Shown in pieces: positions 17,671 through 25,265 of a DNA stretch of 64,000 nt. Made by a program: the position numbers and the translations under genes. Source of the stretch: Salegentibacter agarivorans (GTDB taxonomy: Bacteria; Bacteroidota; Bacteroidia; Flavobacteriales; Flavobacteriaceae); NCBI RefSeq assembly GCF_900113135.1, contig NZ_FOOH01000002.1, positions 1-64,000 on the forward strand. The letters are read 5' to 3'. Under the pieces are notes generated by a model that saw only the letters and a list, made by a program, of their open reading frames with translations, was not told the DNA's origin and did not search any database. Positions within the stretch are counted from its first letter, which is position 1, and the number at the start of each line of letters is the position of its first letter.

Positions 17671-17726
17671 CCTATGCTGTTTTTATAGTGTACGGGAAGT
17701 TAAGCGTCAAGTAAAAACAGCATAGG
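17671..17726. repeat. 14-bp perfect inverted repeat between cargo and mobilisation genes
   Basis: CCTATGCTGTTTTT (17671-17684) and its exact complement AAAAACAGCATAGG (17713-17726) flank a 28-nt spacer; GCGC motifs lie just outside each arm. It sits in the 330-bp non-coding gap (17610-17939) where the rightward metal genes and the leftward mobilisation genes converge. The loop is long for a factor-independent terminator, so a recombination or replication role, or a transposon remnant, is possible. The rest of the gap holds short direct repeats (TTTGCCGCAA near 17855 and 17898) and no gene. Confidence 0.6.
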
Positions 17727-17939
17727 GCGCTGCCTACTCTTTTGTTCTAAACCAATAAATTTCAACCTGTTTTCAGGGTTTTCCAGGCCATTTACTGGTA
17801 ATCTCCTCGTTTCGCAACAACGACTTAAAAAAATTGCACTAAACTTTACTAAATTTTTGCCGCAAATTTCAACGGTTTTACTGAGGATTTCAGGGCATTT
17901 GCCGCAATTTTACTAATTTTTTCAAAGGGGCATTTGTCA

Positions 17940-18398
17940 TTACAAACCCTGGTATCCACCCTGTATCCACTCGCAGTATGCCTGCTGGATTTCTGGAAAT
18001 GCTGCAAAATAATCTTGGTAAGATTTATTCTGAGATTCCATGATCGTCTGGTAAACTTCAAAATTGTCTTCTACCTTTTCTTTAGAAGTATATCCAAAAT
18101 ATCCCACTGAACCTAGTGCAATAACTCCTGAGATACCAAAAAGGATCAGCAGGTAATTGGGTATGATCCTGACGCGCTTTAATTTCCGGTCTATCTCCTT
18201 TAGTATTTCATCTGTTTTTTCCTTTTCTGCTTCCTGTTTTTGCAGGAATGTGTTCAGGTTCTTTTCCAATGCTTCCGTGCTAATGGGGATGCTCATCTTT
18301 GCCAATTGTCCCGAAAGCTTTTTGAGTTCCAAGACTGCCGTTTTAAAATCCTCCATTTCATCGGCCATCAGTTCCATAATTTCATCTAGTTTTTTCAT
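17940..18398 (-). CDS. Mobilisation-operon protein with coiled coil and one TM segment
   Basis: A 152-residue protein. Residues 1-90 are strongly helical and heptad-like with many Lys and Glu (coiled coil). One membrane segment (about 98-120, I-P-N-Y-L-L-I-L-F-G-I-S-G-V) follows, then a short polar tail ending Y-Q-G-L. It lies 11 bp after the relaxase gene in the same leftward operon. Third genes of this kind follow mobA-mobB in Bacteroidetes mobilisable elements; the function is not known to me. Membrane anchoring suggests a link between the relaxosome and the helper transfer machinery, which is inference only. Confidence 0.7.
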   Translation of the reverse strand: MKKLDEIMELMADEMEDFKTAVLELKKLSGQLAKMSIPISTEALEKNLNTFLQKQEAEKEKTDEILKEIDRKLKRVRIIPNYLLILFGISGVIALGSVGYFGYTSKEKVEDNFEVYQTIMESQNKSYQDYFAAFPEIQQAYCEWIQGGYQGL

Positions 18399-18409
18399 AA
18401 CTCAACGGT

Positions 18410-19282
18410 TTAATATCCCATACCTATACCGGTATCTCTTAATGTTTTTACTATTCCTTTTAAAATCTCTTTAGCGATTTTGGTTGACAGGTTACTGCTT
18501 AGCTGCACTGTCTTATCCAATACCTGGAAGGTTTTAGGTACTTCTTTTAGCCTTGTAAAACTCCTGTTTTGGGCGATCTGTGGAATTAATCTATTCCCGC
18601 TCATCGACCGATCGACTTCACTTGCTTTAAGGTTGAATCCTTTGTATTCCACCCGAAACCCCTGTAGTTGATTCGCTTTATTGATGGTTGGGATCACTTC
18701 AACCTTCTGGGCTTTCATTCTATTTATATATTCATCCAGCGATTTTGGCCTCGAATGAAGTACCCGATCATGTATATTTTTGATTTCCTGTCTGAGGCCC
18801 TTTAACTCATTAAGTCTTTCCTGCTGTACTTGCCGAACCCTGGTAAGTCCTAATTCTTTTGCAACATTATCAGCGGCTATCTGGCTTCGCTTTCCAATAA
18901 AACTGTCGTTATAGGCTTTGCCATCAAAGCCAATCCTATTGGTATAGATATGAACGTGGGTATGCGCTTTATCCCGGTGTACAAACCCAATGGATTGATT
19001 GTTCTGCAGATTCATTTCCTTTAAAAACTTCCTGGCAATCTCTTCCAGATCTGTCTTACTCAGATCCTGTCCATCTTCAATCGTCGGGCTTACGATAAAG
19101 CTTAAGGTGTTATTTATGCAGCGTTCATTTTGCGACTGGATAATCCTAAACTCTTCGGCTATTTCTGCAGGGGTATCTCCGGCAACGTGCTCTCTAAGCA
19201 CGACTTCGGCCTCTTTCTCCTGATTCCAGCCATAAGATATTGATACTTTTGTCCCGGAAATTGCGTGTCCTTTCCCTATCAT
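18410..19282 (-). CDS. mobB: MobB-type relaxase (MOBP-like mobilisation nuclease)
   Basis: A 290-residue relaxase of the Relaxase/Mobilisation nuclease family. The metal-binding three-His motif is seen in H-T-H-V-H-I-Y-T-N-R (107-116), preceded by V-H-R-D-K (101-105). An N-terminal Tyr (Tyr17 in S-I-S-Y-G) is a candidate nucleophile. It should nick oriT and carry the strand into the recipient with help from a co-resident conjugative element. The start overlaps the MobC stop by 4 bp. At 290 aa it is on the short side, but it includes the full nuclease domain and a helical tail. Confidence 0.9.
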   Translation of the reverse strand: MIGKGHAISGTKVSISYGWNQEKEAEVVLREHVAGDTPAEIAEEFRIIQSQNERCINNTLSFIVSPTIEDGQDLSKTDLEEIARKFLKEMNLQNNQSIGFVHRDKAHTHVHIYTNRIGFDGKAYNDSFIGKRSQIAADNVAKELGLTRVRQVQQERLNELKGLRQEIKNIHDRVLHSRPKSLDEYINRMKAQKVEVIPTINKANQLQGFRVEYKGFNLKASEVDRSMSGNRLIPQIAQNRSFTRLKEVPKTFQVLDKTVQLSSNLSTKIAKEILKGIVKTLRDTGIGMGY

Positions 19283-19575
19283 TTTTTAAAGTTTTTTAAG
19301 TGCGTTCTGATTTCTTTGGCCAGATCTTCCACTTCTCTGGCCAGCTTCGGATCCCTCTTTTTAAACATATTCCCAATGCGGGTAAAATTGTTCTTGTACT
19401 GGACCAGCATCTTATAAGTCTCTAATTGTTCCGGGGTAATCCTTTCTACAATATTTTTATCAAAAGCCGCCCCTCGGATATATTCTGAAAGGGAAATTCC
19501 TGCCCTGGCCGCCCTTCTTTGGAGCAGCTTCTTCTCGTAAATCGAGCAACGAACCTGGATGTATTCCCTTTTCAT
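19279..19575 (-). CDS. mobC: MobC-like relaxosome accessory protein
   Basis: A 98-residue basic protein with an N-terminal ribbon-helix-helix-like segment (I-Q-V-R-C-S-I-Y-E-K-K-L-L then A-G-I-S-L-S-E-Y-I-R) and a helical C-terminus, matching the MobC family of plasmid mobilisation proteins. It would bind oriT and help the relaxase open the nick region. It is the first gene of the leftward mob operon. Its start lies 37 bp from the long hairpin at 19612-19648, the natural place for oriT. It overlaps the relaxase by 4 bp. Confidence 0.88.
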   Translation of the reverse strand: MKREYIQVRCSIYEKKLLQRRAARAGISLSEYIRGAAFDKNIVERITPEQLETYKMLVQYKNNFTRIGNMFKKRDPKLAREVEDLAKEIRTHLKNFKK

Positions 19576-19611
19576 TTTTTTCCTTTTAAAACCTTTGCAA
19601 CCATCGGGCGC

Positions 19612-19648
19612 AAAGCAAGATTGTCATTACAATGACACATCTTGCTTT
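19612..19648. other. Candidate origin of transfer (oriT) hairpin
   Basis: A 37-nt near-perfect palindrome: arms AAAGCAAGAT and ATCTTGCTTT (19612-19621 and 19639-19648) continue into TGTCATT/AATGACA (19622-19628 and 19631-19637), with a 2-nt loop and one bulged C at 19638. It is preceded by ATCGGGCGC. It lies in the 125-bp gap directly upstream of mobC, where oriT is found in other mobilisable elements of this type. A terminator for the primase gene is less likely because no T-run follows. Confidence 0.6.
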
Positions 19649-19700
19649 TCCCTTTCAACTGAAAATCTCCGATAGGCGTTCCCTATTTACCAACGCCTCC

Positions 19701-20570
19701 TTATTTTAAAGTCAAGGATTTTTCAGCTTTCAATTTTTCATTCAGATCTACATAGCCAAAGTAGGAATTGCTACAATCGGTTATATTATCAAACTGGCTT
19801 AAAAGCGAGCCGGCTGCTTTTTTACCTGCCGGGTCATTATCCAGATAGATAAGAACCTTTTCATATTTAGGGATGAACATTTTAATCCTTTCCAAAAAAG
19901 CCAGGGAATTTAAAATGATGCAGTCTGAGTTTTGTACTAAGTCTTCATCGGTAGTTGCCAGAGAAAGAAAATCAAACATCCCTTCCGTGATAAGTAGTTG
20001 TCTGGATCCTCTTTCAAAAAATGAAAAAGTCTTTGGACTACTGGATGTTTTAAAGTATTTATTTCTAAGTTCCCAGCCTCTTTTATAATTTTCAAGGCCA
20101 AGCGCAAAAAACCGTTTTCCTTTACAGCGATACCAAACCTGTCTGCAGTAGTTTCTACCAATCTCATAAGGTATATTGCGGGAATGCAGATAATCAATTA
20201 ATGCTTTCAGGTGAATAATTTGAACATCCAGAATACTAATTTCTGGTTCCTTAATAAGATGTTCAATATTTTGCGGGCTAAAAGAGAGAGATCCCAAATC
20301 ATTCTTTAAAAATTCCAGGGCTTCCCTTACAGACCAGGATCTTATAAGCATAATGAGATCTATAGTATTCCCTCCTTTTCCTAACCCGAAATCAAACCAT
20401 AAGTTTTTAATTAAAGAGACGCTAAAAGAGGCTTGCGTTTCTGACCGCAGGGGACTCAGAAACCAAGCTTCTTTTTCCGTTGTCCTGGTGGGAAAGTGCC
20501 CTAATTTTGCCAGCGTTTTTACGATGCAAATATTACGGGCACTTTTACACGATAAGTTATTTAAGTTCAT
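19701..20570 (-). CDS. CHC2-zinc-finger/Toprim-like primase
   Basis: A 289-residue protein of the kind found in Bacteroidetes mobile elements. The N-terminal part (about 5-100) resembles a CHC2 DNA-primase finger domain: F-L-S-P-L-R-S-E-T-Q-A-S-F and F-D-F-G-x-G-K-G-G-N. The zinc Cys/His set is incomplete; only C8, C14 and a few His are visible. The C-terminal half is Toprim-like, with L-L-I-T-E-G-M-F-D (about 193-201, catalytic Glu) and Y-L-D-N-D-P-A-G-K-K-A-A (about 244-255, DxD). It probably primes replication of the transferred or excised single strand, together with the VapE-type ATPase upstream. Confidence 0.85.
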   Translation of the reverse strand: MNLNNLSCKSARNICIVKTLAKLGHFPTRTTEKEAWFLSPLRSETQASFSVSLIKNLWFDFGLGKGGNTIDLIMLIRSWSVREALEFLKNDLGSLSFSPQNIEHLIKEPEISILDVQIIHLKALIDYLHSRNIPYEIGRNYCRQVWYRCKGKRFFALGLENYKRGWELRNKYFKTSSSPKTFSFFERGSRQLLITEGMFDFLSLATTDEDLVQNSDCIILNSLAFLERIKMFIPKYEKVLIYLDNDPAGKKAAGSLLSQFDNITDCSNSYFGYVDLNEKLKAEKSLTLK

Positions 20571-20766
20571 TTTTTGATTTTTTAATTACCTATTTACCCA
20601 AGCCTTGTAGACACTGGGTTTTAATTCATTTTTTTATTGTTTTTCGTATCTACCTTAATTACCCAAAAAGGTAATTTGGGTAGATTATTTTAAATTCTAT
20701 TTACCCAGTGAAACCCCCTTTGTTTACAGCCTTTTCCAAAGTTTGGGTAATTAGGGTAAATAGATT

Positions 20767-21951
20767 TTATAAAACTTCTAAAGGAGAGGTCTTGAACCGC
20801 TGTTTGACTAGGTAGCCATATCTTTCATTTTGGGTGGATTTTACCCTTTCAAAGTTCAAGGCTCTCATTGCTCTACCCATATTGTAAATATTCAGTCTCG
20901 GGTTAATACAATTCAGCTCTAAGACTACATCTGAGGCCGTTTTAAAGTCGGCGGGATCTGAACTCTTGAGATAGTATTTACAGAGCAGTTCTTCTTCCAT
21001 ACTGGCTTCCCGATAAGTTTTGTTCCTTTCTTCATTTGCAATGATATCCTCCAGGGTCAATTCCGGGTTAAATTGTTCATCCACATACGCCAGGTAATAA
21101 GCCTGAGCCCATACCTTGTCTATATCAACTTCCCTGGAGTAAGAAAAATCAATTTTAGCATTTAGCTCAAAGCATAACCAGCGCACAGAACCGGTTTCAT
21201 CATTAAGAAAGGTTGCCCTGTTTGTAGATCCTATAAAACTGCAGGTCCTTCGCAGGTTGGAGTTTTTCCGATCATAAGGCAGCCTTTCATTGATCATCGT
21301 TTTAGAGAAATAAGCTTTAAGCGCATTTATTTCTTTTCTGGCCAGCACAGATAATTCATCTAAATTGATGATGAAATTCCTGGTAAGTTGGATCCTCGCG
21401 TCTTTATCTGTGGTCATATCTTCAGCAAAATACTTTGATAAAGCCGGAGGACAGAGAAACCTGCACCAGGTAGATTTTCCAGAATTTTGTTCTGAATGCA
21501 CTAAAACCAAACATTGCTTATTAAAGTAATGTTCATCCAATGCACACTTAACTGTTCTCACCAGCCATTTCCTAAAATGATAAAGAAATTGCTCTGGTTC
21601 TTTAGCCGGAAGATAGGAAGCGAGTGTTCTTATATGATCTCCACCTACCCATTTTGGAAGCTTATCAAAGTATTCCGCAATCGGGTTAAATCTAGGAATT
21701 AGGTTAGACCGTAAATAGATGTCCAGTTTGCCCGGATTAATCTCTATGTTTGATTTAGCTAATTCTATAAGTAGTGAATTCACTTCAAAATCTTCCCAGA
21801 TATTTGACTCCTTAATCCGAATCTGAAACTCGTGAGATATTTCGTTAAACCTGATATCATATTTTTCAGACACATACTCATCCACAGCGTCGTAGATCGT
21901 TTTTTTCTTCTGCTCAGAAACCTGATAGAGTTTGGATTCAAATTTCTTCAT
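20767..21951 (-). CDS. VapE/VirE-type replication ATPase
   Basis: A 394-residue protein with a P-loop NTPase core of the VapE/VirE-associated superfamily 3-like helicase group: Walker A S-E-Q-N-S-G-K-S-T (153-161), Walker B F-I-I-N-L-D-E-L (about 193-200), sensor region F-I-G-S-T-N (about 237) and arginine-rich R-K-N-S-N-L-R-R (about 227). The first 90 residues are helical. These proteins sit next to a primase in phage satellites and Bacteroidetes mobilisable elements and are thought to drive replication of the element. It lies 196 bp upstream of the primase; the gap is AT-rich and carries repeated TTTACCCA motifs. Confidence 0.85.
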   Translation of the reverse strand: MKKFESKLYQVSEQKKKTIYDAVDEYVSEKYDIRFNEISHEFQIRIKESNIWEDFEVNSLLIELAKSNIEINPGKLDIYLRSNLIPRFNPIAEYFDKLPKWVGGDHIRTLASYLPAKEPEQFLYHFRKWLVRTVKCALDEHYFNKQCLVLVHSEQNSGKSTWCRFLCPPALSKYFAEDMTTDKDARIQLTRNFIINLDELSVLARKEINALKAYFSKTMINERLPYDRKNSNLRRTCSFIGSTNRATFLNDETGSVRWLCFELNAKIDFSYSREVDIDKVWAQAYYLAYVDEQFNPELTLEDIIANEERNKTYREASMEEELLCKYYLKSSDPADFKTASDVVLELNCINPRLNIYNMGRAMRALNFERVKSTQNERYGYLVKQRFKTSPLEVL

Positions 21952-22090
21952 AACCCAAAGCTTTAAAACCTTCTATTCCTGAAAGTATATTATAGAGTAT
22001 CGGAACTTCATTGATATTCCAGGAAATAATAGGCGTCACTACCATTGTATAGTAATTAATGCCCACCCGGATATAGGTTAGATTTTTCAT
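21938..22090 (-). CDS. Possible small protein, 50 aa, overlapping the ATPase start
   Basis: An uninterrupted frame from ATG 22088-22090 to TGA 21938-21940 encodes a 50-residue peptide beginning M-K-N-L-T-Y-I-R-V-G-I-N-Y-Y and ending G-Y-E-E-I. Its end overlaps the first 14 bp of the ATPase gene, which would allow translational coupling. It fills the 175-bp gap between the ATPase and the HTH gene. No family is recognised; it may be a chance frame. Confidence 0.35.
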   Translation of the reverse strand: MKNLTYIRVGINYYTMVVTPIISWNINEVPILYNILSGIEGFKALGYEEI

Positions 22091-22126
22091 CATAAAATTT
22101 TTAAAGGATGAGTAAAAGGCAAGTGC

Positions 22127-22417
22127 CTATTTCCGGTTTTTTATCAGGCTCTTATTAAACTGATCCTCAAGGAAAGCATCGGACAAGTCCGGTTCTCCCA
22201 GGAGCCAGGCATCGATCTTTTCCTTATCGAAAAACTTCTGACGAATGTTAGGATTATTCCCCATCGGGATAAGCTTCAAATGCGTAAGCTTGTAGATCTT
22301 ACTTTTGGAAAGTCCGGTATATAGTGCCAGATCTTCCACGTTCATTACTTTTTTGGTGTGAGAAAGAAGAACTTTAATATCCTCCAATAAACCCACTACT
22401 TGTTCCTGCTCATTCAT
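22127..22417 (-). CDS. Helix-turn-helix protein, excisionase (Xis)-like
   Basis: A 96-residue protein. Residues 25-70 form a MerR/excisionase-like winged helix: N-V-E-D-L-A-L-Y-T-G-L-S-K-S-K-I-Y-K-L-T-H followed by I-P-M-G and F-D-K-E-K-I-D-A-W-L. Such proteins are standard in Bacteroidetes integrative elements, upstream of the primase or replication genes, and act as excision factor or transcription regulator. It probably controls the leftward replication/mobilisation genes or assists the integrase at the element ends. The residues around the helix are intact. Confidence 0.85.
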   Translation of the reverse strand: MNEQEQVVGLLEDIKVLLSHTKKVMNVEDLALYTGLSKSKIYKLTHLKLIPMGNNPNIRQKFFDKEKIDAWLLGEPDLSDAFLEDQFNKSLIKNRK

Positions 22418-22541
22418 AACTATATGGTTAAAATTAAAAATGAGTAAAAGGCCTTTTACGATTTTGTACAGGACAAACTTAGGAAAGTAAATACCTATAA
22501 ATCAATAGAGTAATTCAAATAAGAAGGGAATTATGCTATAA

Positions 22542-23216
22542 TTATTCTTTAGCTAGCATCTGTCGAATGAATTTTCGCTGGTTTCGGGAATTTATTTTTT
22601 CCTGGTCGTTTTTCCAGGCGGAAAAACTGGTTTTTAAAGTGTTTTCTTTGAGCGGTTCGTTGTTCATCAAAAAGGAATTCATCAGCAATTGAAAAAAGTC
22701 ACGTTTCCGTTCTCCGGAAAAATCCTGGATGCCACCAACTAATAGTTCATCGAACAAAACAAAAAGAATTCGGTGGTTTGCGGAATCCCCGCTTTTATTC
22801 CCAACGGTAAAATTGATCTTCTCCTGAACCTTTCGGCCTTTAATTAACCTATAGAATTGCTCTTTAGCGTTTTTATCAAGGTTGATGTATTCAAACCTTA
22901 TTTGAAACTTATTAATGGGCTCCACCTTAAAATTATGCCGGTCGGTCTCCAGGTGTTTATCTGATTCATAGAATATGGCCAGCCAAACCAAAACTACCGC
23001 CAGGACTATAAGAAGTATTAGAAAATAGACATAACCATCTATTATGGTTTTGACACCAAAAATTAAACTGAAGCTGGTGACGAAAAGAATAAAAAAAGAC
23101 AGGATAAAAAGAATTAGGTAGGTGACATTTCCCTCTATTTTGTCCTCAATGAAATCATTTATTCCAGATCTTAATCTAGCCAGTGCTTTTCCAGATTCAA
23201 GGATAAACTTTTCCAT
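22542..23216 (-). CDS. Hypothetical membrane protein, 224 aa
   Basis: The family is not recognised. Two hydrophobic segments (about 32-55 and 62-84) form a membrane hairpin, followed by a cytosolic domain of about 140 residues rich in Lys, Phe and Asn with a repeated R-K-x-F pattern and a basic C-terminus. It is the last gene before the right end of the element and reads leftward like the backbone genes. It may be a passenger, for example a phage-defence or entry-exclusion type protein, but nothing in the sequence shows this. Confidence 0.6.
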   Translation of the reverse strand: MEKFILESGKALARLRSGINDFIEDKIEGNVTYLILFILSFFILFVTSFSLIFGVKTIIDGYVYFLILLIVLAVVLVWLAIFYESDKHLETDRHNFKVEPINKFQIRFEYINLDKNAKEQFYRLIKGRKVQEKINFTVGNKSGDSANHRILFVLFDELLVGGIQDFSGERKRDFFQLLMNSFLMNNEPLKENTLKTSFSAWKNDQEKINSRNQRKFIRQMLAKE

Positions 23217-23360
23217 ATTTAATATCGCTACAGTCTATTAAATATAGTTAAAAGAAAAATAATCATCCATTCCCGGGAAGGTTCAAATTATTTTAAGAGG
23301 GAATTTTTATTTCAATAAAATCTTTTATGGGATTTTTGCATTAAAAAGAAGGCTTGAAAA

Positions 23361-23383
23361 TTGTTGTACGTATGTTGTACGGA
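23361..23383 (+). repeat. Right-end copy of the 23-bp direct repeat
   Basis: This is identical over 23 bp to 3895-3917 (begins TTGTTGTACGTATGTTGTAC) and lies 47 bp inside the right attachment core. On circularisation it would flank the core on the opposite side from the left copies. It is best explained as an arm-type integrase or Xis binding site. Confidence 0.65.
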
Positions 23384-23391
23384 CATAAAAT

Positions 23392-23418
23392 AAAAAGGCT
23401 TCCGATCTCTCGGAAGCC
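23392..23418 (-). terminator. Factor-independent terminator of tRNA-Pro, lying inside the element
   Basis: The stem GGCTTCCGA/TCGGAAGCC (23397-23405 and 23410-23418) with a TCTC loop is followed on the minus strand by a T-run (complement of AAAAA at 23392-23396). It lies 11 bp beyond the CCA end of the tRNA. Because it is on the element side of the junction, the element supplies the tRNA's terminator. Confidence 0.8.
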
Positions 23419-23428
23419 CCGTATTTAC

Positions 23429-23505
23429 TGGTCGGGATGACAAGATTCGAACTTGCGACCCCACGCCCCCCAGGCGTATACGCTACCAGACTGCGCCACA
23501 TCCCG
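23429..23505 (-). tRNA. tRNA-Pro (anticodon GGG), host site of the element
   Basis: A 77-nt cloverleaf can be drawn: acceptor CGGGATG (23499-23505) pairs with CATCCCG (23433-23439), discriminator A at 23432, and encoded CCA at 23429-23431. D arm GCGC..GCGT. Anticodon stem TACGC/GCGTG with loop CTGGGGG, giving anticodon GGG after U33. T arm GCAAG-TTCGAAT-CTTGT. The 3' half from the anticodon loop onward is duplicated at 3738-3782, so this half was supplied by the integrating element. The gene stays complete and should be functional. Confidence 0.93.
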
Positions 23506-23738
23506 ATTTGTAGTATGCTCAATTTCAATTTTTAGAACTACCTATTTTAAACGTGGTTCATTAACGACCTATCTTGAGCAAGAGCAAGTCATCTATTTAA
23601 TTCAAGTCACAAATTAAAGTGCTTATTTACTATTATCAAAGCGAAAATGTCATTTTTTAAGAACTTAAGCTTGGATATTCTTTAAATACCTGAGCATCAG
23701 TTTTAAGTTTATTTAATTTATATAAACCTATTTTTCAT

Positions 23739-23781
23739 AAAAAAAGGTTGTTTAGAAAGTTAGCACGCTTTCTAAACAACC
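23739..23781 (-). terminator. Strong terminator after the 23835-25097 gene
   Basis: Perfect 14-bp stem GGTTGTTTAGAAAG/CTTTCTAAACAACC (23746-23759 and 23768-23781) with an 8-nt loop. On the minus strand it is followed by a T-run (A-run at 23739-23745). It lies 54 bp beyond the stop of the carboxypeptidase-like-domain gene. The remaining gap between tRNA and this hairpin (23506-23738) is AT-rich and holds the tRNA promoter region but no gene that I can see. Confidence 0.85.
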
Positions 23782-23834
23782 ATCAATATTCTTTTTAAAA
23801 TATTTTATTCAATAATGAGCTTTTCCTTTCGGTA

Positions 23835-25097
23835 TTACTGAATATTTTCCTGGATCTTTTCTATGGCGTTTTGTATAGATTTATCGGGTTCTATAATATT
23901 ATTGCTTCCCCAAAATTGTAGATCGGTAAAACCAGAAATATCATCGGCCATCACTACTCTTTTGTTTAAAAAGTTATCCCCTTTCTTAATTCTATCTTCG
24001 CTTTGTGGTTGCCAGTTGGTAACAGCCATTTCAGAATCTACAAAGTATCTGGAATTAAATAATTTTTTCTTCCAATTTACCACAAAAAGAAGCTGCGCAT
24101 TGGAATATCCAAAGTACCATTTGCCATCTTGTTGATGGTAGTCTATATCATACATCACCTCAATAGGGTACACTTTAGTGCCCCCCGGTTTTTTATTTAC
24201 AAACATATTGGTAGCAGCGCGCCGGTTATCTACATTCATATTCAATTTGGCTCTTACCAGGCTTTGAGTTTCAGCATCTATAAACAGCGTTCCAAAGAAC
24301 CAGGGCATATCTTTATTCATATCTTCAAATCGCACTACATGCAAGTAGCGGTTATCAATTTGAGTAGGCTCTTCAAAACTGAATTCATAATTATCTAAAT
24401 CCCGCTCATAAAAGAGGTAATCTGGATACTTCATTACATCTATAAACAGCGTATTAAAGGGGCCGCCACGCAATTTTAGGGCCAGGGTGTCTAAACGTTC
24501 ATAATCAGCCGTTTTTCGGGCTTTAACAAGTTCAATGTCTTCTTCGCCAAAATCACTATACGGTTTTTTATGAATTTTCACCACGGCTTCACTCAAGGAG
24601 ACATTTCTATTCCCTTTGCTTATACTTTCTCTATAAAAGGCGGTCATTTGGGTAGGATCGTCAATATAATTATCTCCCCGGTTAGCCAACATGGTACGTA
24701 CCAGCCTTCTTGCATCCCCCGCTTCATAAACTTTAACTTCAGAAAGTTCTTCTACCACGGGTTCCAGGTAAATAATTGTTCCCCTGGGTTTAAAGTAACT
24801 AAGAGGTAAATTCTTGCTTTGGTATCCCAAATAAGAAATATTTACCGTAGCAGGACTCGTTCCTTTTGGAACTTTTAAAGAAAATTTACCTTCAGAATTC
24901 GTCACCGTAGAAATATTGGTTTCATTTACAGATAAATGGGCGTTCACGATCACATCCTCATTATTGGAGTTGATCACTTCACCTTTGTATTCTACATAAT
25001 CCTGATCGGAATCCTGTAAAAATGGCGAAGCTTTTAGGGGCGCGTAGAAAATAAGCATACCCACTAGAAATGGCATTAAGGTTTTTAAATTTTTCAC
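23835..25097 (-). CDS. Exported protein with carboxypeptidase-like regulatory domain
   Basis: A 420-residue protein beginning with GTG; an N-terminal signal peptide ends around A-S-P-F. Residues 35-120 form a CarboxypepD_reg-like beta-sandwich (Y-K-G-E-V-I-N-S..T-N-S-E-G-K-F-S-L-K-V-P-K-G..S-Y-L-G-Y). The rest (about 130-420) is an uncharacterised Bacteroidetes domain containing T-A-F-Y-R-E-S, common in outer-membrane or periplasmic proteins of this phylum. The function is unknown; the family is usually cell-envelope associated. It is a single gene with its own terminator and is the first chromosomal gene right of the element. Confidence 0.75.
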   Translation of the reverse strand: MKNLKTLMPFLVGMLIFYAPLKASPFLQDSDQDYVEYKGEVINSNNEDVIVNAHLSVNETNISTVTNSEGKFSLKVPKGTSPATVNISYLGYQSKNLPLSYFKPRGTIIYLEPVVEELSEVKVYEAGDARRLVRTMLANRGDNYIDDPTQMTAFYRESISKGNRNVSLSEAVVKIHKKPYSDFGEEDIELVKARKTADYERLDTLALKLRGGPFNTLFIDVMKYPDYLFYERDLDNYEFSFEEPTQIDNRYLHVVRFEDMNKDMPWFFGTLFIDAETQSLVRAKLNMNVDNRRAATNMFVNKKPGGTKVYPIEVMYDIDYHQQDGKWYFGYSNAQLLFVVNWKKKLFNSRYFVDSEMAVTNWQPQSEDRIKKGDNFLNKRVVMADDISGFTDLQFWGSNNIIEPDKSIQNAIEKIQENIQ

Positions 25098-25265
25098 AGC
25101 TATAAGTTTTTGATATTCATCCTAATATACGAAATTTTGAAGAAAATTAATAGTGAAATCTAAACTGAACACAATATTTCTTACCGAAGATGAAGAAGGT
25201 TTATAAATACATTAAAAATGATTAATTTCGAAGTGAAAAGCAATTGACCTAAGTTTTCCAGCAGT

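Noticed and set aside
17849-18061. Leftward frame overlapping the start of the coiled-coil mobilisation protein
   Set aside because: It is a different frame of the same region, without family resemblance and overlapping a better-supported gene.
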